From Paenibacillus pabuli (GTDB lineage Bacteria > Bacillota > Bacilli > Paenibacillales > Paenibacillaceae), in contig NZ_CP073714.1 in NCBI RefSeq assembly GCF_023101145.1, positions 2,790,001-2,854,000 of the forward strand: 64,000 nucleotides of DNA, given 5' to 3'. The position numbers and the translations under genes were made by a program. The notes beneath the pieces were generated by a model. That model was not told where the DNA came from, made no database searches, and saw only the letters and a list, made by a program, of their open reading frames with translations. Shown one piece after another: positions 52,639 through 61,415 of this stretch (positions within the stretch are counted from its first letter, which is position 1; each line of letters opens with the position of its first letter).

Positions 52639-54708
52639 ATGTCTTTTCAACCGAATCCCGGGGATGAAGTGGTGATTAACGACATTGCCTATACGATTGG
52701 ACAGCATCCGGCTGCACCCGGTCTGGCTTACGCCCAAGCCGGAAGGCAGGGAATTGTCTATCAGTTGTTACCCCGTAACGGTTCCATAAATGGGGCCAAA
52801 GCACTAAAAGTGTTTTTTCCTAAATTCCGTATCCCGGCTATGGTGTATCAGTCTGAGCATATGGAGTCATATAGTGAACTGCCAGGTTTGCAGGTATGCA
52901 AGCGTGATGTGCTCACTCCGGAAAGAAACGGAGCGCTCATTGGAGAACATCCCGATCTGTTATATGCGGTATTGATGCCGTGGGTGCATGGTCTGACCTG
53001 GTTTGATGTAATCAGCGATCAGAAGCAGCTGACGGCAGAGGAGAGTCTGAAGCTGGCGAGAGCCTTGGCGGGGATCGGTTCGGCCATGGAGCAGCGTGGA
53101 CTGGCTCACTGTGATTTGTCCGCACCCAATGTGATGATTCCGTTTTTTTCCGAAGTGGAGAACCTGAAAGAGGCTTCAGCAGTTGAACTGGTAGATGTAG
53201 AGCAGATGTACGGTTCCAGAATGGATCGTCCGGATGCATTGCTTGCTGGTTCCCCGGGCTATGCGGCCCATCGGACAGTGCACAGCGGTTTGTGGAGTGC
53301 GTATGCCGATCGTTTTGCCGGAGCAGTGATCATTGCTGAAATGTTAAGTTGGTCCGATGCGGCGATTGTGGAGAAAGCGTGGGGAGAAAGTTATTTTGAC
53401 CAGCACGAGATGCAGACGGCTAATGAACGTTATTATGCCATGAGAGAGTCGCTTCAGAAGCGCTGGGGGTCCAAGGTGTCCGATCTGTTTGTTCGTGCCT
53501 GGGAGAGTCATGATCTCAGCAGTTGCCCTACGTTTGGTGAATGGTTTGTGGCGCTGGCTGCTGCGGATATCAGTCTAGCATGTGCAGAATCTGTTGAGGA
53601 ATCTGAAGTCAAAGTTTCAGAACAGACGGATACGGTGAAGGCGAATCAGCTTAAAGGGACAGAAGCAGCAAGCAGTATCTCGGATAAGCCGGGGAATACC
53701 AATCAAAACGTATCCGCTCCGGAACCTTCTCCTGGCCAGGAAGCAGTAGTCAATCGTCTCTTTCTTCAGGCGAGAGCATTGGAGGATGAAGGCAAACCGG
53801 CTGCGGCCCTGGAAGTATATCGTTCACTGCATCATTTCATTCCGGATAACAGTGCGATGCAGATGGAAGTTGAGGCTGCGATTCAAGAGCTGGACGCAAA
53901 GCTAAACCCCAAGCATGATGATGCAGCTCAGCCAGCCAAGATTCCTTTCTACAGATCCAAAAAGTTTATGATTTCTTCGGCGGTGCTGATTGTTCTGTTG
54001 GCTGGAAGCGTGCCGACGGTGAAAATACTCGCCGATCAGGCCGAAGTGAAACAGAAGGAGCAGGAGGCGGCTGCCAAGCAGGCCGAACTAAAGGCTGCGG
54101 AAGAGGCCGAAGCTGCTAGAGTGGCTGCTCTGAAGCAGCAGGAAGAAGAAAAGAAACAAAAGGCGGCAGATGCGGCGAAGCTGGATGCAGAGGAAAAGAA
54201 AAAGCAGGCAGAGGCTAAGAAGAAAGAAGAAGAGCGTAAAGCGCTCCAGGCCAAGTATGATAAACAGGCGAAATATGAGGCTTATCTTGCCAAGCAGAAA
54301 CAACAGAAGCTTGAAGCAGCCAAGAAGGCAGAACAGGAAAAGTACGACAAACAGGCCAAGTATGAAGCTTATCTGGTCTGGAAGAAAGAGAATGATGCCA
54401 GGATTGCGAAGCAGGAAGCCGAGCAAAAGGCAGCAGCTGAGGCTCAGCGCAAGCAGGAAGCGGCGCAGAAAGCTGCACTTAAGAAAAAGCGTGCTCAGAA
54501 TGTGGTTACACTGATTGCTCACTACAATAAGGCCTATAATGCGCAAAAAGGCAGAAAAATTGAAAATGCCGAGTCATACGCGCGGGACTTCAAAAATCTG
54601 TACAATACCGACGCTGCCTATTTCAAAGGTGTAGGTAAAGTGGCAGCACGAATGAATGCGATCAATAAATTTCTGAGCAATACCGACTATGCATTGCCCA
54701 ACTTGTAA
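52639..54708 (+). CDS. EssB-like membrane protein with active-looking kinase domain
   Basis: A 689-aa single-pass protein. Residues about 1-300 have a protein-kinase fold: lysine K57 (A-L-K-V-F-F), catalytic loop H157-C-D159-L-S-A-P-N164, and a metal-site D186-V-E in place of DFG. A TPR-like helix pair follows (about 370-415), then one membrane helix (443-465) and a long Lys/Glu/Ala coiled coil. In T7SSb, EssB/YukC is a pseudokinase with one membrane helix, so this is its likely counterpart, but the retained D159 and N164 suggest real phosphotransfer. The ATG follows GAGAGGG. Confidence 0.72.
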   Translation: MSFQPNPGDEVVINDIAYTIGQHPAAPGLAYAQAGRQGIVYQLLPRNGSINGAKALKVFFPKFRIPAMVYQSEHMESYSELPGLQVCKRDVLTPERNGALIGEHPDLLYAVLMPWVHGLTWFDVISDQKQLTAEESLKLARALAGIGSAMEQRGLAHCDLSAPNVMIPFFSEVENLKEASAVELVDVEQMYGSRMDRPDALLAGSPGYAAHRTVHSGLWSAYADRFAGAVIIAEMLSWSDAAIVEKAWGESYFDQHEMQTANERYYAMRESLQKRWGSKVSDLFVRAWESHDLSSCPTFGEWFVALAAADISLACAESVEESEVKVSEQTDTVKANQLKGTEAASSISDKPGNTNQNVSAPEPSPGQEAVVNRLFLQARALEDEGKPAAALEVYRSLHHFIPDNSAMQMEVEAAIQELDAKLNPKHDDAAQPAKIPFYRSKKFMISSAVLIVLLAGSVPTVKILADQAEVKQKEQEAAAKQAELKAAEEAEAARVAALKQQEEEKKQKAADAAKLDAEEKKKQAEAKKKEEERKALQAKYDKQAKYEAYLAKQKQQKLEAAKKAEQEKYDKQAKYEAYLVWKKENDARIAKQEAEQKAAAEAQRKQEAAQKAALKKKRAQNVVTLIAHYNKAYNAQKGRKIENAESYARDFKNLYNTDAAYFKGVGKVAARMNAINKFLSNTDYALPNL
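54253..54375 (+). repeat. Direct repeat inside the EssB-like coiled coil
   Basis: The 12-residue block K-Y-D-K-Q-A-K-Y-E-A-Y-L occurs at 54253-54288 and again at 54340-54375, a period of 29 codons. Synonymous bases differ, so the duplication is old and protein-level conserved. Confidence 0.8.
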
Positions 54709-54741
54709 AATAACGAGAACGACGGAGGTGACACATCCCAG

Positions 54742-55494
54742 ATGAACTACACAATTCAAGCATCCCAGCGCACACCCGCACTAATTATCTACTTAATTGA
54801 TATAAGCGCCTCCATGAATATGGTTCTGGACAACCGTCGGCGGATTGATGTCGTCTATGATGCCTTATCGCTGGCTATTCGACAAATGGTATTTCGTTCG
54901 ACGAAAGGAAACCGATTGACCCCCCGTTACAGAATTGCGATTCTGGCATACAGCGACGATGTATATGATCTGTTGAACGGGATTAAGGGCATCGACGAAA
55001 TTGCTGCTGTAGGTTCATTACCTGATTTAACGCCGAAAAGATTTTCGGATTCAGCGAAGGCTTTCCTACAGGCGGAGAAAATCCTGCAGGCCGAGATTCC
55101 AAATATGCAGGATTGTCCTGCGCCGCTTGTATGCCATATGACTGATGGGGTGGCTACAGGAGAAGATCCGGAGCCCATAGCCAAAAGAATCATGGGAATG
55201 AGTGTACCTGATGGCAATGTACTCGTTGAGAATATTTTTATATCCGATCATCTGTTGGAAGGGCCTATCCCGGAGCCCCGCAGATGGAAAGGGATATCGC
55301 AGGAGACGGTTCTTCAGGATGAACACGGGGAGAAGCTTCGCAATATGTCCTCAGTTCTGCCGGAAAGTTATCGTGAAATGCTGGTTGAGGCGGATTATTT
55401 GCTCTCCCCTGGTGCACTGATGATGCTTCCTGGTACCTGTGCAGAACTGGTATCCATCGGGTTTCAGATGTCCGCTGCTACGCCTGTGAGATAG
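54742..55494 (+). CDS. von Willebrand factor A domain protein
   Basis: A 250-aa protein that is almost entirely one vWA domain. The MIDAS metal site is intact: D20-I-S22-A-S24 in the first strand, and T134-D135-G near the fourth. There is no signal peptide, so it acts in the cytoplasm. Such TerY-like vWA proteins often pair with kinases and PP2C phosphatases, exactly the genes on either side. GGAGGTGAC precedes the ATG. It is 33 bp from the kinase gene and 10 bp from the phosphatase gene. Confidence 0.85.
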   Translation: MNYTIQASQRTPALIIYLIDISASMNMVLDNRRRIDVVYDALSLAIRQMVFRSTKGNRLTPRYRIAILAYSDDVYDLLNGIKGIDEIAAVGSLPDLTPKRFSDSAKAFLQAEKILQAEIPNMQDCPAPLVCHMTDGVATGEDPEPIAKRIMGMSVPDGNVLVENIFISDHLLEGPIPEPRRWKGISQETVLQDEHGEKLRNMSSVLPESYREMLVEADYLLSPGALMMLPGTCAELVSIGFQMSAATPVR

Positions 55495-55504
55495 GAGGGG
55501 AATC

Positions 55505-56347
55505 ATGAGAGCGATGCGTTTGGCAACATTATCTGCTGGAGACAAGGGAAGCCGTGCTGACCACTATCAGGGCGTTTTTCGCTACGTGAGTGTCCAGACG
55601 GGGGAACAGCCCTTGACCCGTTATCAAGGTGCATTCAAGTGCAGATATGGTTACGGAAGAGCGGCGGAGACCGTGAATCAGGGAGACATCGGACAGGATT
55701 TTGCTGCTGTTCGCATGAATGGTAATGTGTGTACTTTCGTATTATGCGATGGGGTAGGCATGAGTTACCTTGGTGATTTTGCCGCACGCTTTCTCGGAAA
55801 CGCCTTGCTGGAATGGCTCGAAACAACTCAACATCTTTCATTGGAGGTTATGGAGCGTCTGCTTCATGATTTGACAAGTCCGGCATCCGAACAGCTGGAG
55901 AAGTTACAGCCTTTGGAAAACTCACCTTTACTGCTGCGGGAAGTGCTGATGGAGAAGCGGAGCAGGGGAAGCCAAGCCATGTATGTGTGTGGACGAATCG
56001 AGCTCTCCGAGGGCAATCGAAAAAGCAACATATGGCTAGCCTGGCAAGGAGACTCCCGCATTCGTCTCTGGCGTAACGGTCAGGAGCAATCGGCAGCATT
56101 TCAGATGAATTGCCGTACAAATGAGCGTTGGTCTACCCTGGAAGGGCCGATTGGTGGCAAACCGCATATCTATAAGGCAAAGCTCTCCGGCAATGAGGCT
56201 GTTCGTCTGCAACTGTACACGGATGGCCTGAATGATCTCGATGCCATTCAGGCTTATATTCCGGATGAGCACATCCAGGTGCTGCTGGATGCCAGACATA
56301 CGGGCGGGCTTGAAGATGATGCCGCTTTCATTGAATTGGAATGGTGA
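55505..56347 (+). CDS. PP2C-family serine/threonine phosphatase
   Basis: A 280-aa protein phosphatase. All PP2C metal motifs are present in order: G63-Q-D65, C81-D82-G83, G182-D183-S184, T239-D240-G241 and D271-D272. There is no membrane segment. It would remove phosphate from Ser/Thr, and the nearest kinase candidate is the EssB-like protein upstream. With the vWA protein it forms a kinase/vWA/phosphatase triad at the end of the type VII locus. GATAGGAGGGG precedes the ATG. Confidence 0.87.
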   Translation: MRAMRLATLSAGDKGSRADHYQGVFRYVSVQTGEQPLTRYQGAFKCRYGYGRAAETVNQGDIGQDFAAVRMNGNVCTFVLCDGVGMSYLGDFAARFLGNALLEWLETTQHLSLEVMERLLHDLTSPASEQLEKLQPLENSPLLLREVLMEKRSRGSQAMYVCGRIELSEGNRKSNIWLAWQGDSRIRLWRNGQEQSAAFQMNCRTNERWSTLEGPIGGKPHIYKAKLSGNEAVRLQLYTDGLNDLDAIQAYIPDEHIQVLLDARHTGGLEDDAAFIELEW

Positions 56348-56530
56348 GGTTGGGTTATTCATTCCAGGATGACTCTGGTCCTGCAGCTGAATATGGTAAG
56401 GAACATCTGCGAAAAAACTTGTCCGTGTTGATTTAAAAACCACTCTTTTTGGGTAATCTTGTGAAGAATCTGCTTACAGATATTGCATGAACGTACATTC
56501 TTACATAATTACTGAGCGAGAAGGAGTGGA

Positions 56531-57343
56531 ATGAAAATGACACAACATAACGGCAAGCTGCGGTTCGAAGGCAAAGTGGCCATTATTACAGGAGCTGGTT
56601 CCGGAATTGGCAAAGCGGCAGCGGTCAAACTGGCGAGTGAGGGAGCGTATGTTGCGCTGCTCGATCTGGTTAATGAGCGGATCTCGGAGACGGAAGCAGA
56701 AATTAATAAGCTCCGTGCAGGTGCGGCAAGAGCATTCGATGTAGATATCTCCGATCCTGCCCGGGTGGAGAAGGCAGTTCTGGAAACCATCGAATTGTTC
56801 GGCGGTCTGGATATTGTTTTTGCCAATGCAGGCATTAATGGCGTATCTGCGCCGATTGAGGAAATTCAGGTTGAGGATTGGCAGCAGATTATGACAACGA
56901 ATCTGAACGGAACTTTTTTTACGATCAAGTATGCACTGCCTCATATGAAGAAACGTGGTGGCGGCAGTATCATTATCACGAGCTCCATTAATGGTAATCA
57001 GCGATTCTCAAGCTTTGGCATGTCGGCGTACAGTACGTCCAAGGCAGGGCAGGTTGCTTTTGCGAAGATGGCTGCGCTGGAACTGGCCAAGTTCAAAATT
57101 CGTGTCAATGTCATCTGTCCTGGAGCGATTGCAACGAATATTGATCAAAGTACGGTCAAAACGGATGAGCTGCATCAAATCGTCATTCCGATGGAGTTCC
57201 CGGAAGGCCAGCAGCCGCTTGCTGACGGTCCGGGTCAGCCTGAGCATGTTGCGGATTTGGTAGCTTTCCTGGCTTCTGCGGAGTCGAGACATATTACAGG
57301 TGCGGAAATTGTCATTGACGGTGCAGAGTCTCTGCTGAGCTAA
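56531..57343 (+). CDS. SDR family oxidoreductase
   Basis: A 270-aa classical short-chain dehydrogenase. The cofactor motif T-G-A-G-S-G-I-G is near 21-28, N-A-G near 97, and the catalytic S-x12-Y-S-T-S-K near 148-165. The C-terminus ends with the usual I-V-I-D-G-A. The substrate is unknown. Two ATGs (56531 and 56537) follow AAGGAGTGG, and either is acceptable. It lies 183 bp after the PP2C gene and has its own terminator, so it is probably not part of the type VII operon. Confidence 0.87.
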   Translation: MKMTQHNGKLRFEGKVAIITGAGSGIGKAAAVKLASEGAYVALLDLVNERISETEAEINKLRAGAARAFDVDISDPARVEKAVLETIELFGGLDIVFANAGINGVSAPIEEIQVEDWQQIMTTNLNGTFFTIKYALPHMKKRGGGSIIITSSINGNQRFSSFGMSAYSTSKAGQVAFAKMAALELAKFKIRVNVICPGAIATNIDQSTVKTDELHQIVIPMEFPEGQQPLADGPGQPEHVADLVAFLASAESRHITGAEIVIDGAESLLS

Positions 57344-57440
57344 ATGAGTAATTTTCATCCATCCAAAGCGCCACTTTCAATCAGCGCCCAGAGCGAGTTG
57401 GATCAAAGGATGCAAAATATTGAATTGGATGTATCTGTGA

Positions 57441-57469
57441 AGTCGTTCCTTTGGAACGGCTTTTTTTGT
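57441..57469 (+). terminator. Terminator after the SDR gene, overlapping hrpB promoter
   Basis: GTCGTTCC / GGAACGGC stem and seven Ts. The T-run leads into TGTTATAAT at 57467-57475, an extended -10 promoter for hrpB. Confidence 0.8.
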
Positions 57470-57521
57470 TATAATGCTAACATTCGAATAGACACGTGGA
57501 ACATTAATTAGGAGAGATGAG

Positions 57522-60038
57522 ATGAAGACGGATTTACCGATACAACAGATTATTCCTGAGCTAAGGCAGTTATTTCAGGAGAAGGATACGGGTGTATTAA
57601 TTGCGGAGCCGGGGGCGGGTAAAACGACCGTAGTACCGCTGGCTCTGCTGAAGGAGCCATGGGTTGCCGGACGGAAAATTATTATGCTGGAGCCCCGCAG
57701 ACTCGCCGCGCGCTCGGCAGCTGCACGAATGGCGGCTTCACTAGATGAAAAAGTGGGACTGACCGTAGGATATCGGGTGCGGATGGATACGCGTGTAAGT
57801 CCGTCAACTCGCATAGAAGTGGTGACCGAGGGTGTATTGACCCGGATGCTTCAACAGGACCAGGGACTGGAAGACACAGCGATGATTATCTTTGATGAGT
57901 TTCATGAGCGGCATCTGCATGGTGACCTTGGTTTGGCCCTTGCCCTAGAATCCCGAGCCATGCTGCGTCCGGATCTGAAACTGCTGGTGATGTCGGCCAC
58001 GCTGGACCCTGCTCCTGTCTGTGCGCTGCTTGGCGATGGAACCAAATGGATTGACTGTCCAGGACGAACGTTTCCGGTGGAAACACGATATGTATCCAAA
58101 CCGGCATCCGAGCAGATCGGGACTTTTACAGCTCAGGTTGTCGTTAAGGCACTGGCAGAACAGGAAGGGGATGTGCTGGTTTTCCTACCGGGTGCAAAAG
58201 AAATCCATCGCACAGAGCGAGAGCTGTCAAAACTCATGCTTCCTGCTTATGTTCAGGTACATACGCTATATGGCAGCATGCCTGTTGAACGGCAGGATGA
58301 AGCTGTGCGACCCGCAGATGAAGGTAAACGTAAGGTTGTACTGTCCACGTCCATTGCCGAATCCAGTCTTACCTTGGCTGGAGTCAAAGTCGTGGTAGAT
58401 GCGGGGCTTAGCCGTGCCTCGGTATTCTCGCCGCGGACCGGCATGAGTCGGCTTGTAACCCTGCCGGTGTCCAAGGCGTCAGCCGATCAGCGGCGGGGGC
58501 GCGCGGGGCGAATTGCACCGGGCGTGTGTTACCGGCTATGGAGCGAAGAGGCTCATGGCGTGCTGCCTGATGCAGCAAAGCCGGAAATTTCCTCCGCGGA
58601 CCTTGCGCCGCTGGCGCTGGAGCTTGCCGCCTGGGGTGTCCAGTCCCCTGCAGAGCTGCAGTGGCTGGACACCCCGCCTGCCGCGGCCTACGGCCAGGCA
58701 CAGGCGCTGCTGCGCCAGCTGGGCGGCCTGGACGACGCAGGCCGCATCACGCCCTTCGGGCGGCGGATGAACACGCTTGGCGTGCATCCGCGACTGGCCA
58801 GCATGCTGCTCCGCGCGGCGGAGCTTGGGCTGGCCAGCTACGCCAGCATGCTGGCGGCACTGCTGCAGGAGCCTGCCGGCCTCCGCAGCAGTGGCAGTGC
58901 AGGCGCGGGCACCGACCTGCGCCCGCGCGTGAAAGCGCTGCTGACTGCGGACAGCAGCGGCATGCCGCAAGCGGCAGCGTCTGTCGCAGACGATGCTGCC
59001 GTGCGGCGCATGCTCCAGGAGAGCCGCCAGCTGCGCTCGGCGCTCGGCCCGGCGGCCGATCCGGTACGACCGGATGAAGACAGCTGCGGATGGCTGCTGT
59101 CCTTCGCTTATCCGGACCGGATCGGGCAGCGCCGGGAGGACGGCCGCTATCTGCTGAGCAGCGGCCGCGGAGTTCGGCTCGCAGCGACAGAATCGCTGAG
59201 CCGTTCAGCCTATCTGGTCGCAGCCGAAGCTGACGACCAGGGCGCGGATGCGCGCATCCTGCTCGCTGCGCCAGTGCAGGAGAAGAGGTTGCTGGAGCTT
59301 GGTCCATATATGCTGCATGAAGAAGTGCAGGTAGCGTGGGACCGAAATACCCGCAGTGTGCGGGCGTATAAAAGGCTGCGAATCGGAGCTATCACCTTGA
59401 AAGAGAACAGTATTGCACAGCCGCCGGAAGATCAGGTGCTCGAAGCATTACTCTCTGGCATACGTATCGAAGGCTTGGATTGTCTGCCCTGGACCAAATC
59501 ATCGCGACAGCTGGCTGACAGGATGCGCTTTTTGCATTATCATTTGCCGGAGTGGCCTGATCTCATTGAAGATCATCTGACCGAAGAGCTGGCAGAGTAT
59601 CTCAGTCCTTTTCTGACCGGCATGCGATCTGCCGCGGATCTCAAGAGATTGTCCATGCAGGATGTGCTGCTCGGCGGACTGAGCTGGGAGCAGCGTCAGC
59701 AATTGGATCGTGAAGCACCTACACATATTCAGGTGCCCAGTGGATCACGTATTCCAGTGGATTATACCCGTGCTGAAGATCCTGTGCTTGCGGTAAGACT
59801 ACAGGAGATGTTTGGACAGCAGGAGACTCCGCGTATTGGAGGTGGGCGGGTACCTCTGACCATTCATTTGCTGTCTCCGGCACAGCGCCCTGTGCAGGTC
59901 ACACGAGATCTGGCCAATTTTTGGCGGGAGACTTATTTTGAGGTGAAGAAAGACTTGAAAGGCCGTTATCCCAAACATTATTGGCCGGATGATCCGCTCG
60001 AAGCGATAGCGACTAACCGGGCCAAACCGCGAGTTTAG
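57522..60038 (+). CDS. hrpB: ATP-dependent helicase HrpB
   Basis: An 838-aa DEAH-type helicase. Walker A A-E-P-G-A-G-K-T is near 28-35, the DExH box F-D-E-F-H-E-R near 125, motif III S-A-T near 158, and the Q-R-R-G-R-A-G-R motif VI near 325. A large HrpB C-terminal domain fills the rest. The cellular role in Gram-positives is not well defined. An internal segment, about 58530-59290, is strikingly GC-rich compared with both ends of the gene and with its neighbours. No frameshift is seen. Confidence 0.93.
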   Translation: MKTDLPIQQIIPELRQLFQEKDTGVLIAEPGAGKTTVVPLALLKEPWVAGRKIIMLEPRRLAARSAAARMAASLDEKVGLTVGYRVRMDTRVSPSTRIEVVTEGVLTRMLQQDQGLEDTAMIIFDEFHERHLHGDLGLALALESRAMLRPDLKLLVMSATLDPAPVCALLGDGTKWIDCPGRTFPVETRYVSKPASEQIGTFTAQVVVKALAEQEGDVLVFLPGAKEIHRTERELSKLMLPAYVQVHTLYGSMPVERQDEAVRPADEGKRKVVLSTSIAESSLTLAGVKVVVDAGLSRASVFSPRTGMSRLVTLPVSKASADQRRGRAGRIAPGVCYRLWSEEAHGVLPDAAKPEISSADLAPLALELAAWGVQSPAELQWLDTPPAAAYGQAQALLRQLGGLDDAGRITPFGRRMNTLGVHPRLASMLLRAAELGLASYASMLAALLQEPAGLRSSGSAGAGTDLRPRVKALLTADSSGMPQAAASVADDAAVRRMLQESRQLRSALGPAADPVRPDEDSCGWLLSFAYPDRIGQRREDGRYLLSSGRGVRLAATESLSRSAYLVAAEADDQGADARILLAAPVQEKRLLELGPYMLHEEVQVAWDRNTRSVRAYKRLRIGAITLKENSIAQPPEDQVLEALLSGIRIEGLDCLPWTKSSRQLADRMRFLHYHLPEWPDLIEDHLTEELAEYLSPFLTGMRSAADLKRLSMQDVLLGGLSWEQRQQLDREAPTHIQVPSGSRIPVDYTRAEDPVLAVRLQEMFGQQETPRIGGGRVPLTIHLLSPAQRPVQVTRDLANFWRETYFEVKKDLKGRYPKHYWPDDPLEAIATNRAKPRV

Positions 60039-60138
60039 CGGGTATGTGTCTTCAAACTTCGGTCTGAAGTTAATTGGGTTAAACCGCTTTGAAGGGCGAG
60101 TAAGTGAACGGCTCATAAAGGGTTCCTTCGATGGAAAC

Positions 60139-60163
60139 GTTTGAAAGAAAACTAGGCGGGTAA
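60139..60163 (+). promoter_or_regulatory. Sigma-B-like promoter of the stress gene
   Basis: GTTTGA, 13-bp spacer, GGGTAA, close to the general-stress consensus GTTTAA-N12-14-GGGWAW. Confidence 0.6.
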
Positions 60164-60204
60164 TAACATAGCGAACCACTCAATTAGATGAGGAGGGATT
60201 CACT

Positions 60205-60807
60205 ATGCAGAAGAAAATCGTAGGTGTGTTTAATACAGAACGTGAGGCATCATCCGCAATCGAGGGACTGAAAGCGCAAGGATTCACTTCAGACGAAATT
60301 TCGGTAGTCACACAGGATCGGGATGAACTGAAGGCGATTCGCGAAGAGACGGGTACCAAAGCACCCGAAGGTGTAGCTGCTGGCGCGGCAACAGGTGGGG
60401 TGCTCGGTGGGGTAGCCGGATTGCTCGCAGGCATTGGGGCATTGGCGATTCCGGGCATAGGTCCTATTCTGGCCGCAGGTCCCATTGCTGCAGCATTTAC
60501 AGGCGCCGCTGTAGGCGCAGGAGCAGGTGGACTTGTAGGAGGACTCGTCGGTCTCGGCATTCCGGAGGAAGATGCCAGACAGTATGAGGAGTACGTGCAG
60601 AGTGGCAAAATCCTGTTGCTCGTGGACTCTACGGATCGGGACTCGGATGTGTATGCAGTGTTTAGCAATAATAGTTATGTGAACCGGAACCATATTGATG
60701 TCCATCGAGAAGATGTACCTGCTGAGCGCCCGGATCTCGATATGGAAGAGCGCAGACTGGAAGCTCGGGATAAGGCCGCTCGATTTGGCAACAATACTTT
60801 TCTATAA
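60205..60807 (+). CDS. General stress protein (YflT/GSP17M-like)
   Basis: A 200-aa protein. An N-terminal ferredoxin-like YflT domain (K-I-V-G-V-F-N-T-E-R-E-A then G-F-T-S-D-E-I-S-V-V) is followed by a Gly/Ala-rich membrane-like segment (about 55-115). The C-terminus is polar and charged. Related proteins are induced by general stress, and a sigma-B-like promoter lies upstream here. GAGGAGGGATT precedes the ATG. The exact function is unknown. Confidence 0.85.
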   Translation: MQKKIVGVFNTEREASSAIEGLKAQGFTSDEISVVTQDRDELKAIREETGTKAPEGVAAGAATGGVLGGVAGLLAGIGALAIPGIGPILAAGPIAAAFTGAAVGAGAGGLVGGLVGLGIPEEDARQYEEYVQSGKILLLVDSTDRDSDVYAVFSNNSYVNRNHIDVHREDVPAERPDLDMEERRLEARDKAARFGNNTFL

Positions 60808-60871
60808 TTCGTATCCCCAAAGACAGGATTCTTCAACTGGAATGACATATGCGTACCACCAGATGGTCAGC

Positions 60872-60903
60872 AGCCGGTTTCCTTAGAGGAAGCCGGCTTT
60901 TGC
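60872..60903. terminator. Terminator after the stress gene
   Basis: AGCCGGTTTCC / GGAAGCCGGCT stem with a TTAGA loop and T-run, between convergent genes. Confidence 0.8.
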
Positions 60904-60942
60904 CCCTGTATATCATTGTCTGAATTAACGGGTGAGCAGGTG

Positions 60943-61353
60943 TTAAACCTGCCAGGCAGGGAATAACAATACATACAGTAATACGGCCAGAGCCAGTCCA
61001 ATCACCAGCAGCATCAATGTAAGAAACCGAATCAGTTTTGTCGATGCTTGAAATGTCTGTGAATTGATTTGATTGCGTTTTCGATGATATGCGGAAGCAG
61101 AACACAGGATGATCAGAATTCCGCTGATCAAAGAAGTAATACCAATGATGATTGCCGCGATATGGGCCATCCGATCATAGGCCGTTGAACTGAATCCGAA
61201 GCCGGCTGCGAGAAAGCCAATGCCAACCATGGCAATGCCGGTACGAACCCAGGCCAGAAAGGTCCGCTCGTTAGCCAGATGCTGCTGCACATATTTGGAG
61301 TCAATGGTGGTTATGTCTTGGTCTGTATCTGAGATGTGAATCACCCCGTTCAT
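60943..61353 (-). CDS. DUF202 (YidH-like) membrane protein
   Basis: A 136-aa protein with the DUF202 pattern: A-N-E-R-T-F-L-A-W-V-R-T-G near 27-39, then three membrane helices (about 40-58, 68-88 and 108-130). It is a small inner-membrane protein of unknown function. The ATG at 61353 lacks a strong ribosome site. A GTG three codons on is an alternative. Confidence 0.8.
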   Translation of the reverse strand: MNGVIHISDTDQDITTIDSKYVQQHLANERTFLAWVRTGIAMVGIGFLAAGFGFSSTAYDRMAHIAAIIIGITSLISGILIILCSASAYHRKRNQINSQTFQASTKLIRFLTLMLLVIGLALAVLLYVLLFPAWQV

Positions 61354-61415
61354 TAATATATGGCTTCATTGTACGTCGTTTTCATAGCAAAACCAAGAAA
61401 GGGGGCTGCCTGTTT

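Noticed and set aside
58661..59307. Several overlapping ORFs in the hrpB GC-rich block
   Set aside because: High GC reduces stop codons in all frames. The hrpB frame is continuous and carries the helicase motifs.
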